This document shows positions 1 through 11,518 of a stretch of 39,272 nucleotides of DNA, piece after piece (the stretch's first letter is position 1; every line of letters begins with the position of its first letter). The stretch lies in assembly GCF_006152145.1 (NCBI RefSeq), contig NZ_VDFV01000038.1, positions 1-39,272 of the forward strand. Reading direction: 5' to 3'. The notes beneath the pieces were generated by a model. The model had not been told where the DNA came from, did not search any database, and saw only the letters and a list, made by a program, of their open reading frames with translations. A program made the translations under genes and the position numbers. This DNA is from Rubellimicrobium roseum (lineage in GTDB: Bacteria > Pseudomonadota > Alphaproteobacteria > Rhodobacterales > Rhodobacteraceae).

Positions 1-57
1 CCCAAGGTCTTTCTCTCGGCCATCGCCTTGGCCGCAACCGTCATGTTCTGGCTATGA
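1..57 (+). CDS. C-terminal end of a possible membrane protein (cut by window edge)
   Basis: The first 57 bases read in frame 1 as 18 residues and a TGA stop. The residues are mostly hydrophobic (PKVFLSAIALAATVMFWL) and look like a last transmembrane helix. The other two frames give no such pattern. Most of the gene lies outside the window, so family and function cannot be named. The fragment is short enough to be chance. Confidence 0.3.
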   Translation, partial: PKVFLSAIALAATVMFWL

Positions 58-302
58 GTCCTGAGCGTAAGCGGTCCCGCTCGCTTACATCAGACCTCTT
101 CGCAACCATAGCGGGCCCGATGTCCCGTTCACTGCGACCCTGATGACCGGCTTCCTCGCGTTTCACGGGTAGCACGATCCCCAATCCGATCCTGCTCGTA
201 GAGTCCGTGCGGAAGCTGCCAAGGCAGCGGCCCGACAGTCGAGGCCATGAGACGACCGACGGCCGCCACCTTGCGAGACGGCGGCGCGAGCATGCCCCTT
301 TG

Positions 303-2078
303 TCAATCTCCAATCGCCACGCCCTCGCGACGGCTGTCGGCGCCACCGATCAGGCCGGCCGGGCTGACGACGATCGCCTGAATCCCGGAGGTCATATCCG
401 AGATGCTGACCTCGTGCCCCATGGCTTCGAGCGCCGCCGCCCAGCGCTCAGCCTCGGTCCCCGCCTCCAGCTCGGTCGGGCCGTTGCGAGAGCCGAAGTT
501 GGGCAGGTCGACAGCCTCCTGCGGGTCGAGGGACCAGTCTAGAATGCCCACCAACGTCTTGGCTACGAAGTTGATAATCTGGCTGCCGCCCGGAGAGCCC
601 GTGACGACATAGACCCGGTCGAAGGCGTCGAACACGATCGTCGGCGCCATGGAGCTGCGCGGGCGCTTGCCGGGCTCGACCCGGTTCGCCACGGGCCGCC
701 CATCGTCGTCCGGCGCGAACGCGAAGTCGGTCAGTTCGTTGTTCAGCAGGAAGCCACTTTGGGTCATGATCCGAGCGCCAAATGCGGATTCGATGGTCGT
801 GGTCATGGACACCGCGTTGCCGTCGCGGTCCACGACCGAGATGTGGCTCGTGCCGTTCTCGATCCCGTCCGAAGGCGCGAGCGGCATCCCTTGCTGGAAC
901 GGCGGATCGCCCGCTTCCGCCGCGCCCATCGTGCGGTCAGGATCGACGAGCGCGCCGCGGTCGCGAAGGTAACTCTCGTCCAAGAGCCCGCGCAGCGGAA
1001 CGCCGACGAAGTCCGGATCGGCAACGTATTGAGCGCGGTCGGCAAAGGCCAAGCGCCCGGCCTCGGAGAACCAATGGACTGCTTCGGGCCCCGGTCCGAG
1101 GGCGGCCATGTCGACGGGCTCGATGATCGCGAGGACCTGCTGGATGGCCACCGCGCCTGAGGAAGGCGGTCCCATGCCGCAGATCTTGTAGACTCGGTAC
1201 TCACCACAGACGGGCGGGCGCTCCACGACGCGGTAAGCGGCGAGGTCCGAAATGGTCATGTCACCCGGGTTCGCGGCATGCCCGCCGACGGTGCCCACGA
1301 TGTCCTCGGCGATAGCACCTGAGTAAAAGGCCCCTGCCCCCTCGTCTGCGATGCGGCGCAGGGTCGCGGCGAAGGCAGGATTGCGGAGCCGGGCGCCCGC
1401 TGCTTTCGGGGTCCCATCCGCCTCGTAGAAGTAGGCGCGCGCGGCCGGATCGTCATCGAGGAACTCCTCTTGAGCGAGAAGTCCTGCCAAGCGCGGAGAG
1501 ATCGCGAAACCATCCTCAGCCAGCCGAACTGCGGGCTCGAAAAGCCGCTCCCAGGGCAGCCGCCCCCAGCGCACGTGAGCCTCTTCGAGTAGCCGGACCG
1601 TTCCCGGAACTCCGACCGAGCGACCGCCCACGACCGCCTGCATGAAATCCATGGACTGTCCGTCAAGGCCGAGGAAGCGGTCTGGCGTAGCGGCGGAAGG
1701 CGCGGTCTCGCGCCCGTCGAGCGTGACAAGGTCGCGCCGGTCGGCGTCCCAGTGCAGCAGGAAGGCACCACCCCCGATCCCGGAGCTCTGGGGTTCCACG
1801 AGGTTGAGCACGAGTTGGACGGCGATGGCCGCATCGACAGCGCTGCCTCCGGCTCGCAGAACATCCAGCCCGGCTTGGGCGGCGAGCGGGTTGGCGGCGG
1901 CCACCATCTGGGTCGTGGCCTGCCCCGCGGCGCGAAAGGTGCGCCCCGTGGCCGCCTCCGGCACCGGTGCCAGTTCGGACACCGTTCCCTGCGCGCGAAG
2001 GTCCGCAAGGCTCAGAGGCGACATCAGGACACACGCGGCCGAGGTCAGCACGCGCCAGGAGAATACGGGATCGGGCAT
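303..2078 (-). CDS. ggt: Gamma-glutamyltransferase (exported, autoprocessing Ntn hydrolase)
   Basis: The 591-residue product matches gamma-glutamyltranspeptidase over its full length. This periplasmic enzyme cleaves gamma-glutamyl bonds, as in glutathione, and transfers or hydrolyses the glutamyl group. The autoprocessing and catalytic threonine should be Thr410 in the TSHISVVDRDGNAVS motif, which starts the small subunit. The conserved SPGGS loop and the LLNNELTDF segment follow. An N-terminal hydrophobic stretch after MPDPVFSWR suggests export. ATG at 2078 is preferred over an upstream in-frame start because AGGAG sits about 7 bases before it. The gene is divergent from the ABC importer at 2351; a shared role in peptide or amino-acid nitrogen scavenging is only a guess. 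Confidence 0.93.
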   Translation of the reverse strand: MPDPVFSWRVLTSAACVLMSPLSLADLRAQGTVSELAPVPEAATGRTFRAAGQATTQMVAAANPLAAQAGLDVLRAGGSAVDAAIAVQLVLNLVEPQSSGIGGGAFLLHWDADRRDLVTLDGRETAPSAATPDRFLGLDGQSMDFMQAVVGGRSVGVPGTVRLLEEAHVRWGRLPWERLFEPAVRLAEDGFAISPRLAGLLAQEEFLDDDPAARAYFYEADGTPKAAGARLRNPAFAATLRRIADEGAGAFYSGAIAEDIVGTVGGHAANPGDMTISDLAAYRVVERPPVCGEYRVYKICGMGPPSSGAVAIQQVLAIIEPVDMAALGPGPEAVHWFSEAGRLAFADRAQYVADPDFVGVPLRGLLDESYLRDRGALVDPDRTMGAAEAGDPPFQQGMPLAPSDGIENGTSHISVVDRDGNAVSMTTTIESAFGARIMTQSGFLLNNELTDFAFAPDDDGRPVANRVEPGKRPRSSMAPTIVFDAFDRVYVVTGSPGGSQIINFVAKTLVGILDWSLDPQEAVDLPNFGSRNGPTELEAGTEAERWAAALEAMGHEVSISDMTSGIQAIVVSPAGLIGGADSRREGVAIGD

Positions 2079-2350
2079 GTGTCGTCTCCTCTGACGGATC
2101 GGAACGGTTGGCTTGCCGGAGCATAGCACGAAGGATCGGGCTGGCTCCGGCCATCGACGCCGGAAAATCTCTTGGTCCCTGAATGATCAGGACTCTCTGG
2201 CGCCCAATAATCTTGCAAACCGTTCTGATGTGCTCAAGGATTCGACATTACTGCCAGCTTCGGTCCGCTGCGGTTCTGTCAGGACTCCCGTCCTGCTCCT
2301 CGGCGGGACACACGCTCTCAACGCGTCACGGGACCTCAGGGGAGTCCAGA

Positions 2351-3355
2351 ATGTTCCATAACTTCATCGCCGCCGTTGCGGGGTCGATCATGCTGGGCGG
2401 CGCGGCTGCAGCGCAGACCGCGGTCCCCTTCGCGCTCGACTGGAAGTTCGAGGGCCCGGCCGCCCCCTACTTCCTGTCCATCGACAACGGTCATTTCACC
2501 GGGGCCGGGTTGGAGGTCGAGATCAGCGAAGGCAACGGCTCGCTCGACGCCATTCCCAAGGTCGCCACCGGCGCCTTTCCGGTGGGCTTCGCCGACATCA
2601 ATTCGCTGATGCGCTTCCTTGACCAGAACCCCGGAGCCCCCGTGACGGCCGTCATGATGATCTATGACAAGCCACCCTTCGCCGTTGTTGGCCGCAAGTC
2701 GCTGGGCGTCAATGAGCCCGCCGACCTGACCGGCAAGACGCTGGGCGCCCCGCCCCCGGACGGCGCGTGGTCGCAGTTCCCCATCTTCGCCGCCGAGAAC
2801 GGGCTCGACATGGCCCAGATCACCGTCAACCCGGTGGGCTTCCCCGTGCGCGAGCCCATGCTGGCCGACGGGCAGGTGCAGGCGATCACCGGCTTTTCCT
2901 TCACGTCCTCGCTCAATGCCGAGCGGCTGGGCGTCCCAGCGGACGACCTCACCGTGCTGCTGATGGCCGACCATGGGGTCGCGCTATACGGCAACGCCAT
3001 CATCGCTAATACCGATTGGGCCGAAGCGAACCCCGAGCTGTTGACGGCCTTCCTGGGCGCTGTGGCAGACGGCTGGAAAGACGCCATTGCCAACCCAGAA
3101 GCCGCCGTGCAGGCCTTGGTGGCACGCAACCCGGCCGCCGACCCCGCGTTGGAGCAGCGTCGCCTGCAGCTCGCCATCGACGCGAACGTCCTGACCCCCT
3201 GGGTTCAGGAGAACGGTCTGGGCGGCATCGACCCGGCGCGGATGGCCGAGGCCATCGAGCAGACGAAGTCGGTCTACGAGTTCGCCAACGAGCCCGATGC
3301 GAGCCTCTACTTCGATCCGCAGTACCTGCCGGCCGACGGTCTGATGCTGCAATGA
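2351..3355 (+). CDS. ABC transporter substrate-binding protein, NMT1/THI5-like
   Basis: A 334-residue periplasmic binding protein with a cleavable signal peptide (MFHNFIAAVAGSIMLGG, cleaved near AAAAQ). The mature start, FALDWKFEGPAAPYF, and the later FPVGFADINSLMRF segment are typical of the NMT1/THI5/SsuA-TauA group, which binds small organic ions such as sulfonates, nitrate or pyrimidine thiamine precursors. The substrate cannot be told from the sequence. The start is the ATG with AGGGGAG upstream; an in-frame ATT/ATG extension upstream lacks a signal. The ATPase and permease genes follow within about 50 bases, so the three form one importer operon. No TPP-riboswitch motif was found upstream. 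Confidence 0.9.
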   Translation: MFHNFIAAVAGSIMLGGAAAAQTAVPFALDWKFEGPAAPYFLSIDNGHFTGAGLEVEISEGNGSLDAIPKVATGAFPVGFADINSLMRFLDQNPGAPVTAVMMIYDKPPFAVVGRKSLGVNEPADLTGKTLGAPPPDGAWSQFPIFAAENGLDMAQITVNPVGFPVREPMLADGQVQAITGFSFTSSLNAERLGVPADDLTVLLMADHGVALYGNAIIANTDWAEANPELLTAFLGAVADGWKDAIANPEAAVQALVARNPAADPALEQRRLQLAIDANVLTPWVQENGLGGIDPARMAEAIEQTKSVYEFANEPDASLYFDPQYLPADGLMLQ

Positions 3356-3404
3356 CTCGGCGCGGGGCCCGTCGCGGCTCCGCCCCTTTCCCAGGCCCGC
3401 GCCC

Positions 3405-4190
3405 ATGAACCTCATCGACATCAAGGGCGTCACCCACGCCTACCGAACCCCTTCGGGTCCGCTGCCCGTCCTCGACAACCTTGAGATCGGCGTTCCCGAA
3501 GGCACCTTTGCCGCCGTGGTAGGCCCCTCGGGCTGCGGCAAGTCCACGCTGACGCGTCTCATCGCCGGGCTGATGACCCCCGACCGAGGAGAAGTCTGGC
3601 TTCATGGCGAGCGGGTGCGCTCGCCCCGCAAGACGGTCGGCATGGCATTCCAGAACCCGGTCCTGCTGGAATGGCGGACCATCCTCGACAACGTCCTCCT
3701 GCCGCTGGAGATCGTGGCGCCCCGGATGCCGCGCGCCCAGCGGGTCACCAGGGCCGAGGAACTCCTGGCGCTCGTGGGCCTGTCCGGCTTCGAGGGCAAG
3801 AAACCCTCGGAACTTTCAGGCGGGATGCGCCAACGCGCCTCGCTCTGCCGGGCCATCGTCCACAAGCCCGAGGTGCTCATCATGGACGAACCCTTCGGCG
3901 CGCTTGACAACTTCACGCGCGAAGATCTGTGGCAGACCATGCGCGACCTCCGGGCCAAGGAGCCCTTCACCTGCGTCCTCATCACCCATGACCTGCGCGA
4001 AAGCGTGTTCCTGGGCGACCAAGTGATCGTCCTGTCGGGCCGTCCGGCGCGGACCCAGCGGGTGCTGCGCGTCGACCTACCCGCCGACCGCACCATCGAT
4101 GTCCTCTACACGCCGGCGGCGGTTGAAATGCTGCATACCCTGCGTGACGAGATCCGCATCGCCCAGGGCCGGGCCGGAGGGGCGCATTGA
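3405..4190 (+). CDS. ABC transporter ATP-binding protein (SsuB/TauB/NrtD type)
   Basis: The 261-residue nucleotide-binding subunit drives the importer. All ATPase motifs are intact: Walker A GPSGCGKST (near residue 44), a Q-loop in AFQNPVL, the signature LSGGMRQR, Walker B VLIMDEPFGALD and the switch histidine in LITHDLRES. The length fits the nitrate/sulfonate/taurine ATPase family. It lies 49 bases after the binding-protein gene, and its TGA stop overlaps the permease ATG by one base, so translation is probably coupled. The SD upstream is weak, which also suggests coupling or read-through from the first gene. Confidence 0.93.
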   Translation: MNLIDIKGVTHAYRTPSGPLPVLDNLEIGVPEGTFAAVVGPSGCGKSTLTRLIAGLMTPDRGEVWLHGERVRSPRKTVGMAFQNPVLLEWRTILDNVLLPLEIVAPRMPRAQRVTRAEELLALVGLSGFEGKKPSELSGGMRQRASLCRAIVHKPEVLIMDEPFGALDNFTREDLWQTMRDLRAKEPFTCVLITHDLRESVFLGDQVIVLSGRPARTQRVLRVDLPADRTIDVLYTPAAVEMLHTLRDEIRIAQGRAGGAH

Positions 4191-4948
4191 TGCTCCGCCG
4201 CATCGGGGTGCCCGTCCTCGCGATCCTGGCGTTCCTTGCGCTCTGGGAGGCGCTGGTCTGGTGGAATGGCTGGCCCAACTACGTCATGGCCTCGCCCTCG
4301 GACCTGCCCGCCGCCTATGGCCGGTTCTGGGAACTGTTCCTGCTCGGCGGATGGCAGACGCTTTGGCGCACCGTGGCCGGGCTGGCCATCGCCGTCGTCG
4401 TTGGCACGCTGCTCGGCATGGTCATGGGCTTCTCGCGCGTTGCCCGGGACGCGCTCTATCCCCTGCTCGTGGGCTTCAACGCGGTACCCAAGGCGACGCT
4501 GGTTCCCGTGGTCTCGCTCCTGTTCATCGGGCAGCATGACTTCAACACCGTGCTCATGGCCTTCCTGATCTCGTTCTTCCCCATCGCGGTGTCGGTCGGC
4601 ATAGGCCTGTCCACCCTCGAGCCCGAGTATCGCGACATCCTTCGCGCGTTGGGAGCTTCACGCGTCACGATCTTCCGGAAGATCGCGCTTCCCAAGACCC
4701 TGCCCGAGTTCTTCGGAGCCCTGAAGGTCGCGGTCACGCTGGCCTTCATCGGCACCAATCTGGTGGAGATCGTGTCGCCCCATGGCAAGGGCTTGGGCGC
4801 GCTCTTCCAGTCGGGGGCGACCAACGGCGACTATCCATTGATGTTCGCAGTCCTTATCGCCCTCGCCGCGCTCGGCATCGTGCTCTACTACGCCGTCGTG
4901 ACGCTGGAGCGGACCTTTGCGGGCTGGGCGGAGCGCGAGGCCACCTGA
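4190..4948 (+). CDS. ABC transporter permease (BPD_transp_1 type)
   Basis: A 252-residue inner-membrane permease with about six hydrophobic segments. The cytoplasmic coupling loop is readable as EYRDILRALGASRVTIFRKIALPKT, with the EAA-type glycine. It completes the importer begun at 2351. The start is ATG at 4190 within TGATG, overlapping the ATPase stop, with GGAGG about nine bases upstream. A TTG three bases earlier is possible but unnecessary. The gene ends 110 bases before the convergent RTX gene. The importer family is clear; the substrate is not. Confidence 0.92.
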   Translation: MLRRIGVPVLAILAFLALWEALVWWNGWPNYVMASPSDLPAAYGRFWELFLLGGWQTLWRTVAGLAIAVVVGTLLGMVMGFSRVARDALYPLLVGFNAVPKATLVPVVSLLFIGQHDFNTVLMAFLISFFPIAVSVGIGLSTLEPEYRDILRALGASRVTIFRKIALPKTLPEFFGALKVAVTLAFIGTNLVEIVSPHGKGLGALFQSGATNGDYPLMFAVLIALAALGIVLYYAVVTLERTFAGWAEREAT

Positions 4949-5058
4949 CGGCGTGCCGGCTCTCATCGGTCGCGCCATTTCCGGCCTCAGCCGTCGCTAT
5001 GGCCCGGTCCTGACTGTTCGAGGCCCGGGCCGGTCACCACCTCACCTGTAAGAGCGGC

Positions 5059-6612
5059 CTAGACGAACACAAAGTCGCCGCTGTCGATCAGCGAGGCGCT
5101 CGTGTTCGTCAGGACAATCGACACTTTCGCGAACTGGATCATAGTGTCGGAGCCCCTGGCGCTGATCGTCAGATGGGACAGATCCGAAGCGCCCGACACG
5201 ATGCGGATAGCATCCACCCCGACCTCGAAATCGGTTATTCTATCACGTCCGCTGCCCTTGCCGAAGACGAAGGCATCGACCCCGGCCCCGCCGGTCAGGC
5301 TATCATGGCCTGTACCGCCCCATAGCTCGTCTTGACCGTCACCCCCCGTGAGCTCATCGTCCCCGGCCCCACCGTCCAGGATGTTGCCCCAGCCACCCAT
5401 CGCGATGAGCGTGTCACGACCCGAGCCCCCATGAAGTTCGCTCGCTCCGCCGCTACCGTTTGCAATCGTCGCCTCGAGTCGGTCATGGCCGTCGCCTCCG
5501 TCAAGTTGGTTGCGGGCGAGGCCAGCACCTACGAAATCCACAATGTAGGCGTTGGCATCGGCGAACGCAGTCAGGACGTCATGACCGCTCCCTCCATGCA
5601 GGCGGTTGGACGCGGTCGCACCTGAGGTTTCGTCGCCGAGTGAAAGGCCGGCGACTACACGAGCGGTCATGACGTCGTGGCCCTGGCCACCATTCAGATA
5701 GTTTTCGCCGGTTGCGGTCGCCCCAGCCACGGCCCGCATCGTGGCTGTCATAACGTCCCGCCCCGAGCCGCCGTCCAAGAGGTTCTTGGCCGTGACGACA
5801 CTCTCGGCCTCAGCCATCACTGTCGCCGACATGGCGTCATCGCCGCTGCCACCCCACAGATCGGAAGTCAGAGTTGTGTTCCAGTTCTCGCCGTCGGTCG
5901 AGTGGTCCGACGCTATCTCGTCGTCACCGCTGCCTCCGTACAGGATGTTGACGCCGACAGGAGCGCCCACGTTGGAATCAGTCTGGGTACTGGCAACGAG
6001 GAAGTCGTTCCCTGCCCCACCGTCAATGGAATTGCGCGCCAACTCGCTCGCGTTGGAGAACACGACCGCCGAGGCGGTGATGCGATCGTCGCCTGAATCC
6101 CCATTTATCTCATTGACAGCGGTGCTTGCTATTCCGGAGAAGTCGCCGCCAACGGCAACGGCCGAAATGATGTCACCGCCGCTGCCGCCGAAGACGATAT
6201 TCGTGACCACGCTGTCGCCTACCGCATTCGACACGGCCGAGATCTCTATCATGTCGGACCCAGAGCCGCCAAAGACGGACGTTGTGATGGAGGCGTCCCA
6301 GGCCAGAACCTCGACGCCGAGCAAGATCGAGTCATTACCGGACCCACCGTCCACCTTGGTCCGGATCGGCTCGATACCTGCAAACTCCTCGTCTAGGATG
6401 TCGAGATCGACCACGAGCCGGTCGTCGCCGGCGCCGCCGATCAGGGCAGTTCGATTGAATGCACTCGATAGAACGTCGTGACCGGCCAAGCCGAACAGCG
6501 CCTGCCCGCCTTCCGTCACCGAGATGACGTCACTGCGTTTCGTTCCGAGAACCCGAACCAGGCCGGCATAATGGCCGCTGCCGATGATTCCGAAGAACTT
6601 CGAACTGGACAT
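5059..6612 (-). CDS. RTX (hemolysin-type) calcium-binding repeat protein, probably type I secreted
   Basis: The 517-residue product is acidic and built largely of glycine/aspartate nonapeptides of the GGxGxDxUx type, such as GGSGSDMIE, GGAGNDFLV, GGSGDDEIA and a tight final run GGAGDDELTGGDGQDELWGG. These bind calcium in a parallel beta-roll. There is no N-terminal signal peptide. The C-terminus after the repeats (FGKGSGRDRITDFEVGVDAIRI and on) is typical of type I secretion substrates. No catalytic domain is visible, so it may be an adhesin or matrix protein. ATG at 6612 is chosen because GGGGGAGGT precedes it; the upstream in-frame extension is not RTX-like. No HlyB/HlyD/TolC genes lie in the window. 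Confidence 0.88.
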   Translation of the reverse strand: MSSSKFFGIIGSGHYAGLVRVLGTKRSDVISVTEGGQALFGLAGHDVLSSAFNRTALIGGAGDDRLVVDLDILDEEFAGIEPIRTKVDGGSGNDSILLGVEVLAWDASITTSVFGGSGSDMIEISAVSNAVGDSVVTNIVFGGSGGDIISAVAVGGDFSGIASTAVNEINGDSGDDRITASAVVFSNASELARNSIDGGAGNDFLVASTQTDSNVGAPVGVNILYGGSGDDEIASDHSTDGENWNTTLTSDLWGGSGDDAMSATVMAEAESVVTAKNLLDGGSGRDVMTATMRAVAGATATGENYLNGGQGHDVMTARVVAGLSLGDETSGATASNRLHGGSGHDVLTAFADANAYIVDFVGAGLARNQLDGGDGHDRLEATIANGSGGASELHGGSGRDTLIAMGGWGNILDGGAGDDELTGGDGQDELWGGTGHDSLTGGAGVDAFVFGKGSGRDRITDFEVGVDAIRIVSGASDLSHLTISARGSDTMIQFAKVSIVLTNTSASLIDSGDFVFV

Positions 6613-7143
6613 TGGACCTCCCCCCGGATCGAAAGCCCGATCCGCGCCACAATATAGAACCGAATATGAAACTCCCGCCCTCCTTGAAGCTACCTTCCGC
6701 CACAACTTGCGTCAACGACAACGCTTGATGCGGATTGTTTCACCTAAAGCCTCTCTAAGCGAACCTTTGGGATGCAAAATCGTTGTTAGATCAATGATCG
6801 ATACAGGCGTTCCCTGTCAGCCGGGCCGAGTCGTCCGCTGGGTGAATGCAACGCCGCACATCCCCTCATCGCAGTGATCTCTGGGTCTGGAGAGACAAGT
6901 GCCTGGTGTTCCGGGCTCAATCCGGACGACAAAGTCCATTGCTTCGTCGGGTGTAGAGTTGCAACACGTGACCGAAGCCCACGTAACGACTGATTGATGG
7001 GCTACAACGGCATGACAAGGGTTCAACCCTGGTCCTGGGGCGGCGGTCGGGGCCGCCCGCTCGCCGCGTCGCGCCCTGTCCCGCCTCCCTGGTCCGTAGC
7101 CGCACCCACGAGCCCATCCAAGCTGGACGTCTGCCAGTCTTTC
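6613..7143. other. Gene-free spacer upstream of the RTX gene and downstream of proA
   Basis: About 530 bases without a convincing coding frame. The part around 6650-6830 is clearly AT-richer than its surroundings, as expected for the RTX promoter and possibly foreign or relaxed DNA. Near 7019 an AGGGTT-C-AACCCT palindrome is seen, and 7037-7058 can form a GC-rich stem (GGGCGGC/GCCGCCC) just after proA. It lacks a T-run, so it is not a convincing intrinsic terminator. Confidence 0.5.
6626..6643. repeat. Short inverted repeat in the RTX gene leader
   Basis: GGATCG and CGATCC are separated by six bases (AAAGCC), 14 bases upstream of the RTX start codon. It could be a small hairpin near the ribosome-binding site or an operator. 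No known regulator is recognised. Confidence 0.4.
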
Positions 7144-8409
7144 TCAGGCCCTCACCGTTCCATCGCCCGTCACGAGGTACTTGAAACTCGTGAGTTGGTC
7201 CGCCCCTACGGGGCCGCGGGCGTGAAGCTTGCCCGTCGCGATGCCGATTTCGGCACCCATGCCGAACTCGCCACCATCCGCGAACTGCGTCGAGGCGTTG
7301 CGCATCAGGATGGCGCTGTCGAGCCGATGAAAGAACTGCTCGGCCGTAGCGTCGTTCTCGGTCAGGATCGCCTCGGTATGGCCCGAGCCATGGGCGCGGA
7401 TGTGCGCGATGGCTTCGTCCACGCCATCCACGAGCTTGGCGGCGATGATCATGTCGAGGAACTCTCGGCCGAAGTCGTCGGGAGCGGCCTTGACGGTGCC
7501 TGGCACCTTCAGCAGCTCGCCCTCGGTCCGCACCTCGACCCCAGCCTTCAGCAGGTCCTCGATCAGCACCGGCCCGTGTTCGGTGTAGAAGCGCCAGTCG
7601 ATCAGCAGGCATTCGGCCGCGCCGCAGATGCCCGTGCGCCGCGTCTTGGCGTTCAGCACCACGCGCCGCGCCTTTTCCAGGTCGGCGTCCCGGTCGGCGT
7701 AGACGTGGCAGATCCCTTCCAGATGGGCGAAGACCGGCACCCGCGCCTCGGCTTGTACAAGACCCACGAGACCCTTGCCCCCCCTGGGCACGATCACGTC
7801 GATGTGCTGGACGGCCTGGAGCATCGCCGTGACCATCGCGCGGTCGCGCGTCGGCACGATCTGGATGGAGTCCTCGGGCAGCCCCGCCTCTCGGAGACCC
7901 TGGGCAAGGCAGGCGTGGATCGCAGCGGAGGAGTGGAGGCTTTCGGAGCCGCCCCGCAGGATGACGGCGTTGCCGGCTTGCAGACAGAGCGCGCCGGCGT
8001 CGGCAGTCACGTTCGGGCGGGATTCGTAGATCACGCCGATCACGCCCAAGGGCGTGCTGACCCGCTGGATATGAAGACCCGAAGGCACGTCCCATTCGGC
8101 AAGCACCCGCCCGACCGGGTCGCGCTGCGCCGCCACGTTGCGCAGGCCATCGGCCATGGCGCGGATGCGGCGAGTATCGAGGATCAGCCGGTCGATCATC
8201 GCGGGCGACAGTCCGCGCGCCTCGGCGTAGACGAGGTCCTCGGCGTTGGCGTCCATGATCTCCTGGGCCCTCGCCTCCATGGCGTGCGCGGCGGAGATCA
8301 GGGCGGCGTACTTGCGTTCGGACCCTGCGGTGGCGAGCACCTGCGCGGCGGCGCGGGCGCGGCGGCCCATGTCGTCCATTAGGGCGGGGATGTCGGTCTG
8401 GTCGAGCAT
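7144..8409 (-). CDS. proA: Glutamate-5-semialdehyde dehydrogenase (gamma-glutamyl phosphate reductase)
   Basis: The 421-residue enzyme makes the second step of proline synthesis, reducing gamma-glutamyl phosphate to glutamate semialdehyde with NADPH in the cytoplasm. The aldehyde-dehydrogenase fold is complete. The catalytic cysteine is Cys262 in [15 protein letters not shown], and the family motifs [11 protein letters not shown] and LRGGSES are present. Its ATG directly follows the proB TGA stop (TGAATG), so it is the last gene of the obgE-proB-proA operon. Length equals that of other bacterial ProA proteins. Confidence 0.97.
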   Translation of the reverse strand: MLDQTDIPALMDDMGRRARAAAQVLATAGSERKYAALISAAHAMEARAQEIMDANAEDLVYAEARGLSPAMIDRLILDTRRIRAMADGLRNVAAQRDPVGRVLAEWDVPSGLHIQRVSTPLGVIGVIYESRPNVTADAGALCLQAGNAVILRGGSESLHSSAAIHACLAQGLREAGLPEDSIQIVPTRDRAMVTAMLQAVQHIDVIVPRGGKGLVGLVQAEARVPVFAHLEGICHVYADRDADLEKARRVVLNAKTRRTGICGAAECLLIDWRFYTEHGPVLIEDLLKAGVEVRTEGELLKVPGTVKAAPDDFGREFLDMIIAAKLVDGVDEAIAHIRAHGSGHTEAILTENDATAEQFFHRLDSAILMRNASTQFADGGEFGMGAEIGIATGKLHARGPVGADQLTSFKYLVTGDGTVRA

Positions 8410-10652
<2,243 letters not shown>

Positions 10653-10714
10653 TTAACGGATTCTTCGACCACCGAACGGTCCTCCCCCGTTTCGCGCAAC
10701 ACCCCGGCCGCTCG

Positions 10715-10739
10715 GGAACGCCGGGCGGGGCCGAGCGTT
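10715..10739 (+). promoter_or_regulatory. GGAAC-N17-GTT motif before the DUF2243 gene (possible EcfG-type promoter)
   Basis: GGAAC at 10715-10719 and GTT at 10737-10739 are 17 bases apart, which is the spacing of alphaproteobacterial general-stress EcfG promoters. The GTT lies only eight bases before the ATG, so a transcript would be almost leaderless and could not use the GGAG at 10741. Chance is quite possible in this GC-rich DNA. Confidence 0.25.
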
Positions 10740-10747
10740 CGGAGACC

Positions 10748-11518
10748 ATGCCGACGAGCCGTCCATGGAGCGGATCGATCTGGGCCGGGGTGCTGGGATT
10801 CGCCCTGGGCGGGTTCTTCGATGGCATCCTGCTGCATCAGATCCTGCAATGGCACCATCTCCTGAGCCTCGTGCCGGGCGCGGGCGACATGGGCCGGCAG
10901 GTGCTCTGGGACGGGCTGTTCCATGCGCTGATGTACGGGCTGGCCGCGCTGGGGCTCTGGGGGATGTGGCGCGCGGGCCGCCGGGGCGCGATGCCGACGG
11001 GGGCGAGGCTCGGGGGGCTGCTGCTCCTGGGCTTCGGCGGCTGGCACCTGGTCGATTCGGTCCTGTCCCACTGGATGCTGGGCATCCATCGCATCCGGGT
11101 GGACGCGGCGTATCCGCTGGCCTGGGACCTGCTCTGGCTCGGGGTCTTCGGGCTCGCGCCGATGGCGCTGGGCTGGGCACTGGCGAGACGTGGCGGGGCG
11201 CCTCCCGGGCGGGGCGGCCCGATGCTGGCCGCGCTGGCGCTGTTGGCGGTGGGCCTGGGCGGCTGGGCGCTGCGGCCCGCCGAGACGCCGCTGACGGTCG
11301 CGGTCTTCGGTCCCGGGCAGGACCCGCGCCGCATCGAGGCGGACCTTGCAGCGCTGGGGGCGCGGATCGTCTGGGCGGGGCCGGACCTCGACGTGGTTGT
11401 GGTCGACATCGATCCGGCCCGTCGTTGGAATCTCTATGGGCGCGGAGCCTGGGTCGTCGGCGGGGCCGGCCTGCCGGCCGGCTGCCTGGGCTGGAGCCGC
11501 GACGGGCTCAGCGCTTGA
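10748..11518 (+). CDS. DUF2243 membrane protein with a C-terminal extension
   Basis: The 256-residue protein starts with the DUF2243 fold. There are four or so transmembrane helices and conserved histidines in GFFDGILLHQILQWHH and in GWHLVDSVLSHW, which could bind a metal or heme. After a fifth hydrophobic segment (about 150-175) comes a soluble tail of about 75 residues (VAVFGPGQDPRRIEADLAAL and on) that is not part of the core family as I know it. The function is unknown. GGAG sits four bases before the ATG. Its 3' end overlaps the convergent GNAT gene by 11 bases. It interrupts the usual run from rplU/rpmA to obgE in related genomes. Confidence 0.8.
   Translation: MPTSRPWSGSIWAGVLGFALGGFFDGILLHQILQWHHLLSLVPGAGDMGRQVLWDGLFHALMYGLAALGLWGMWRAGRRGAMPTGARLGGLLLLGFGGWHLVDSVLSHWMLGIHRIRVDAAYPLAWDLLWLGVFGLAPMALGWALARRGGAPPGRGGPMLAALALLAVGLGGWALRPAETPLTVAVFGPGQDPRRIEADLAALGARIVWAGPDLDVVVVDIDPARRWNLYGRGAWVVGGAGLPAGCLGWSRDGLSA

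Noticed and set aside
2170-2350. Possible TPP riboswitch before the NMT1/THI5-type gene
   Set aside because: The conserved CTGAGA and ACCTGATCTGG elements are absent.
7019-7031. AGGGTTCAACCCT, resembling a tRNA T-arm
   Set aside because: No acceptor, D or anticodon arm can be built around it.
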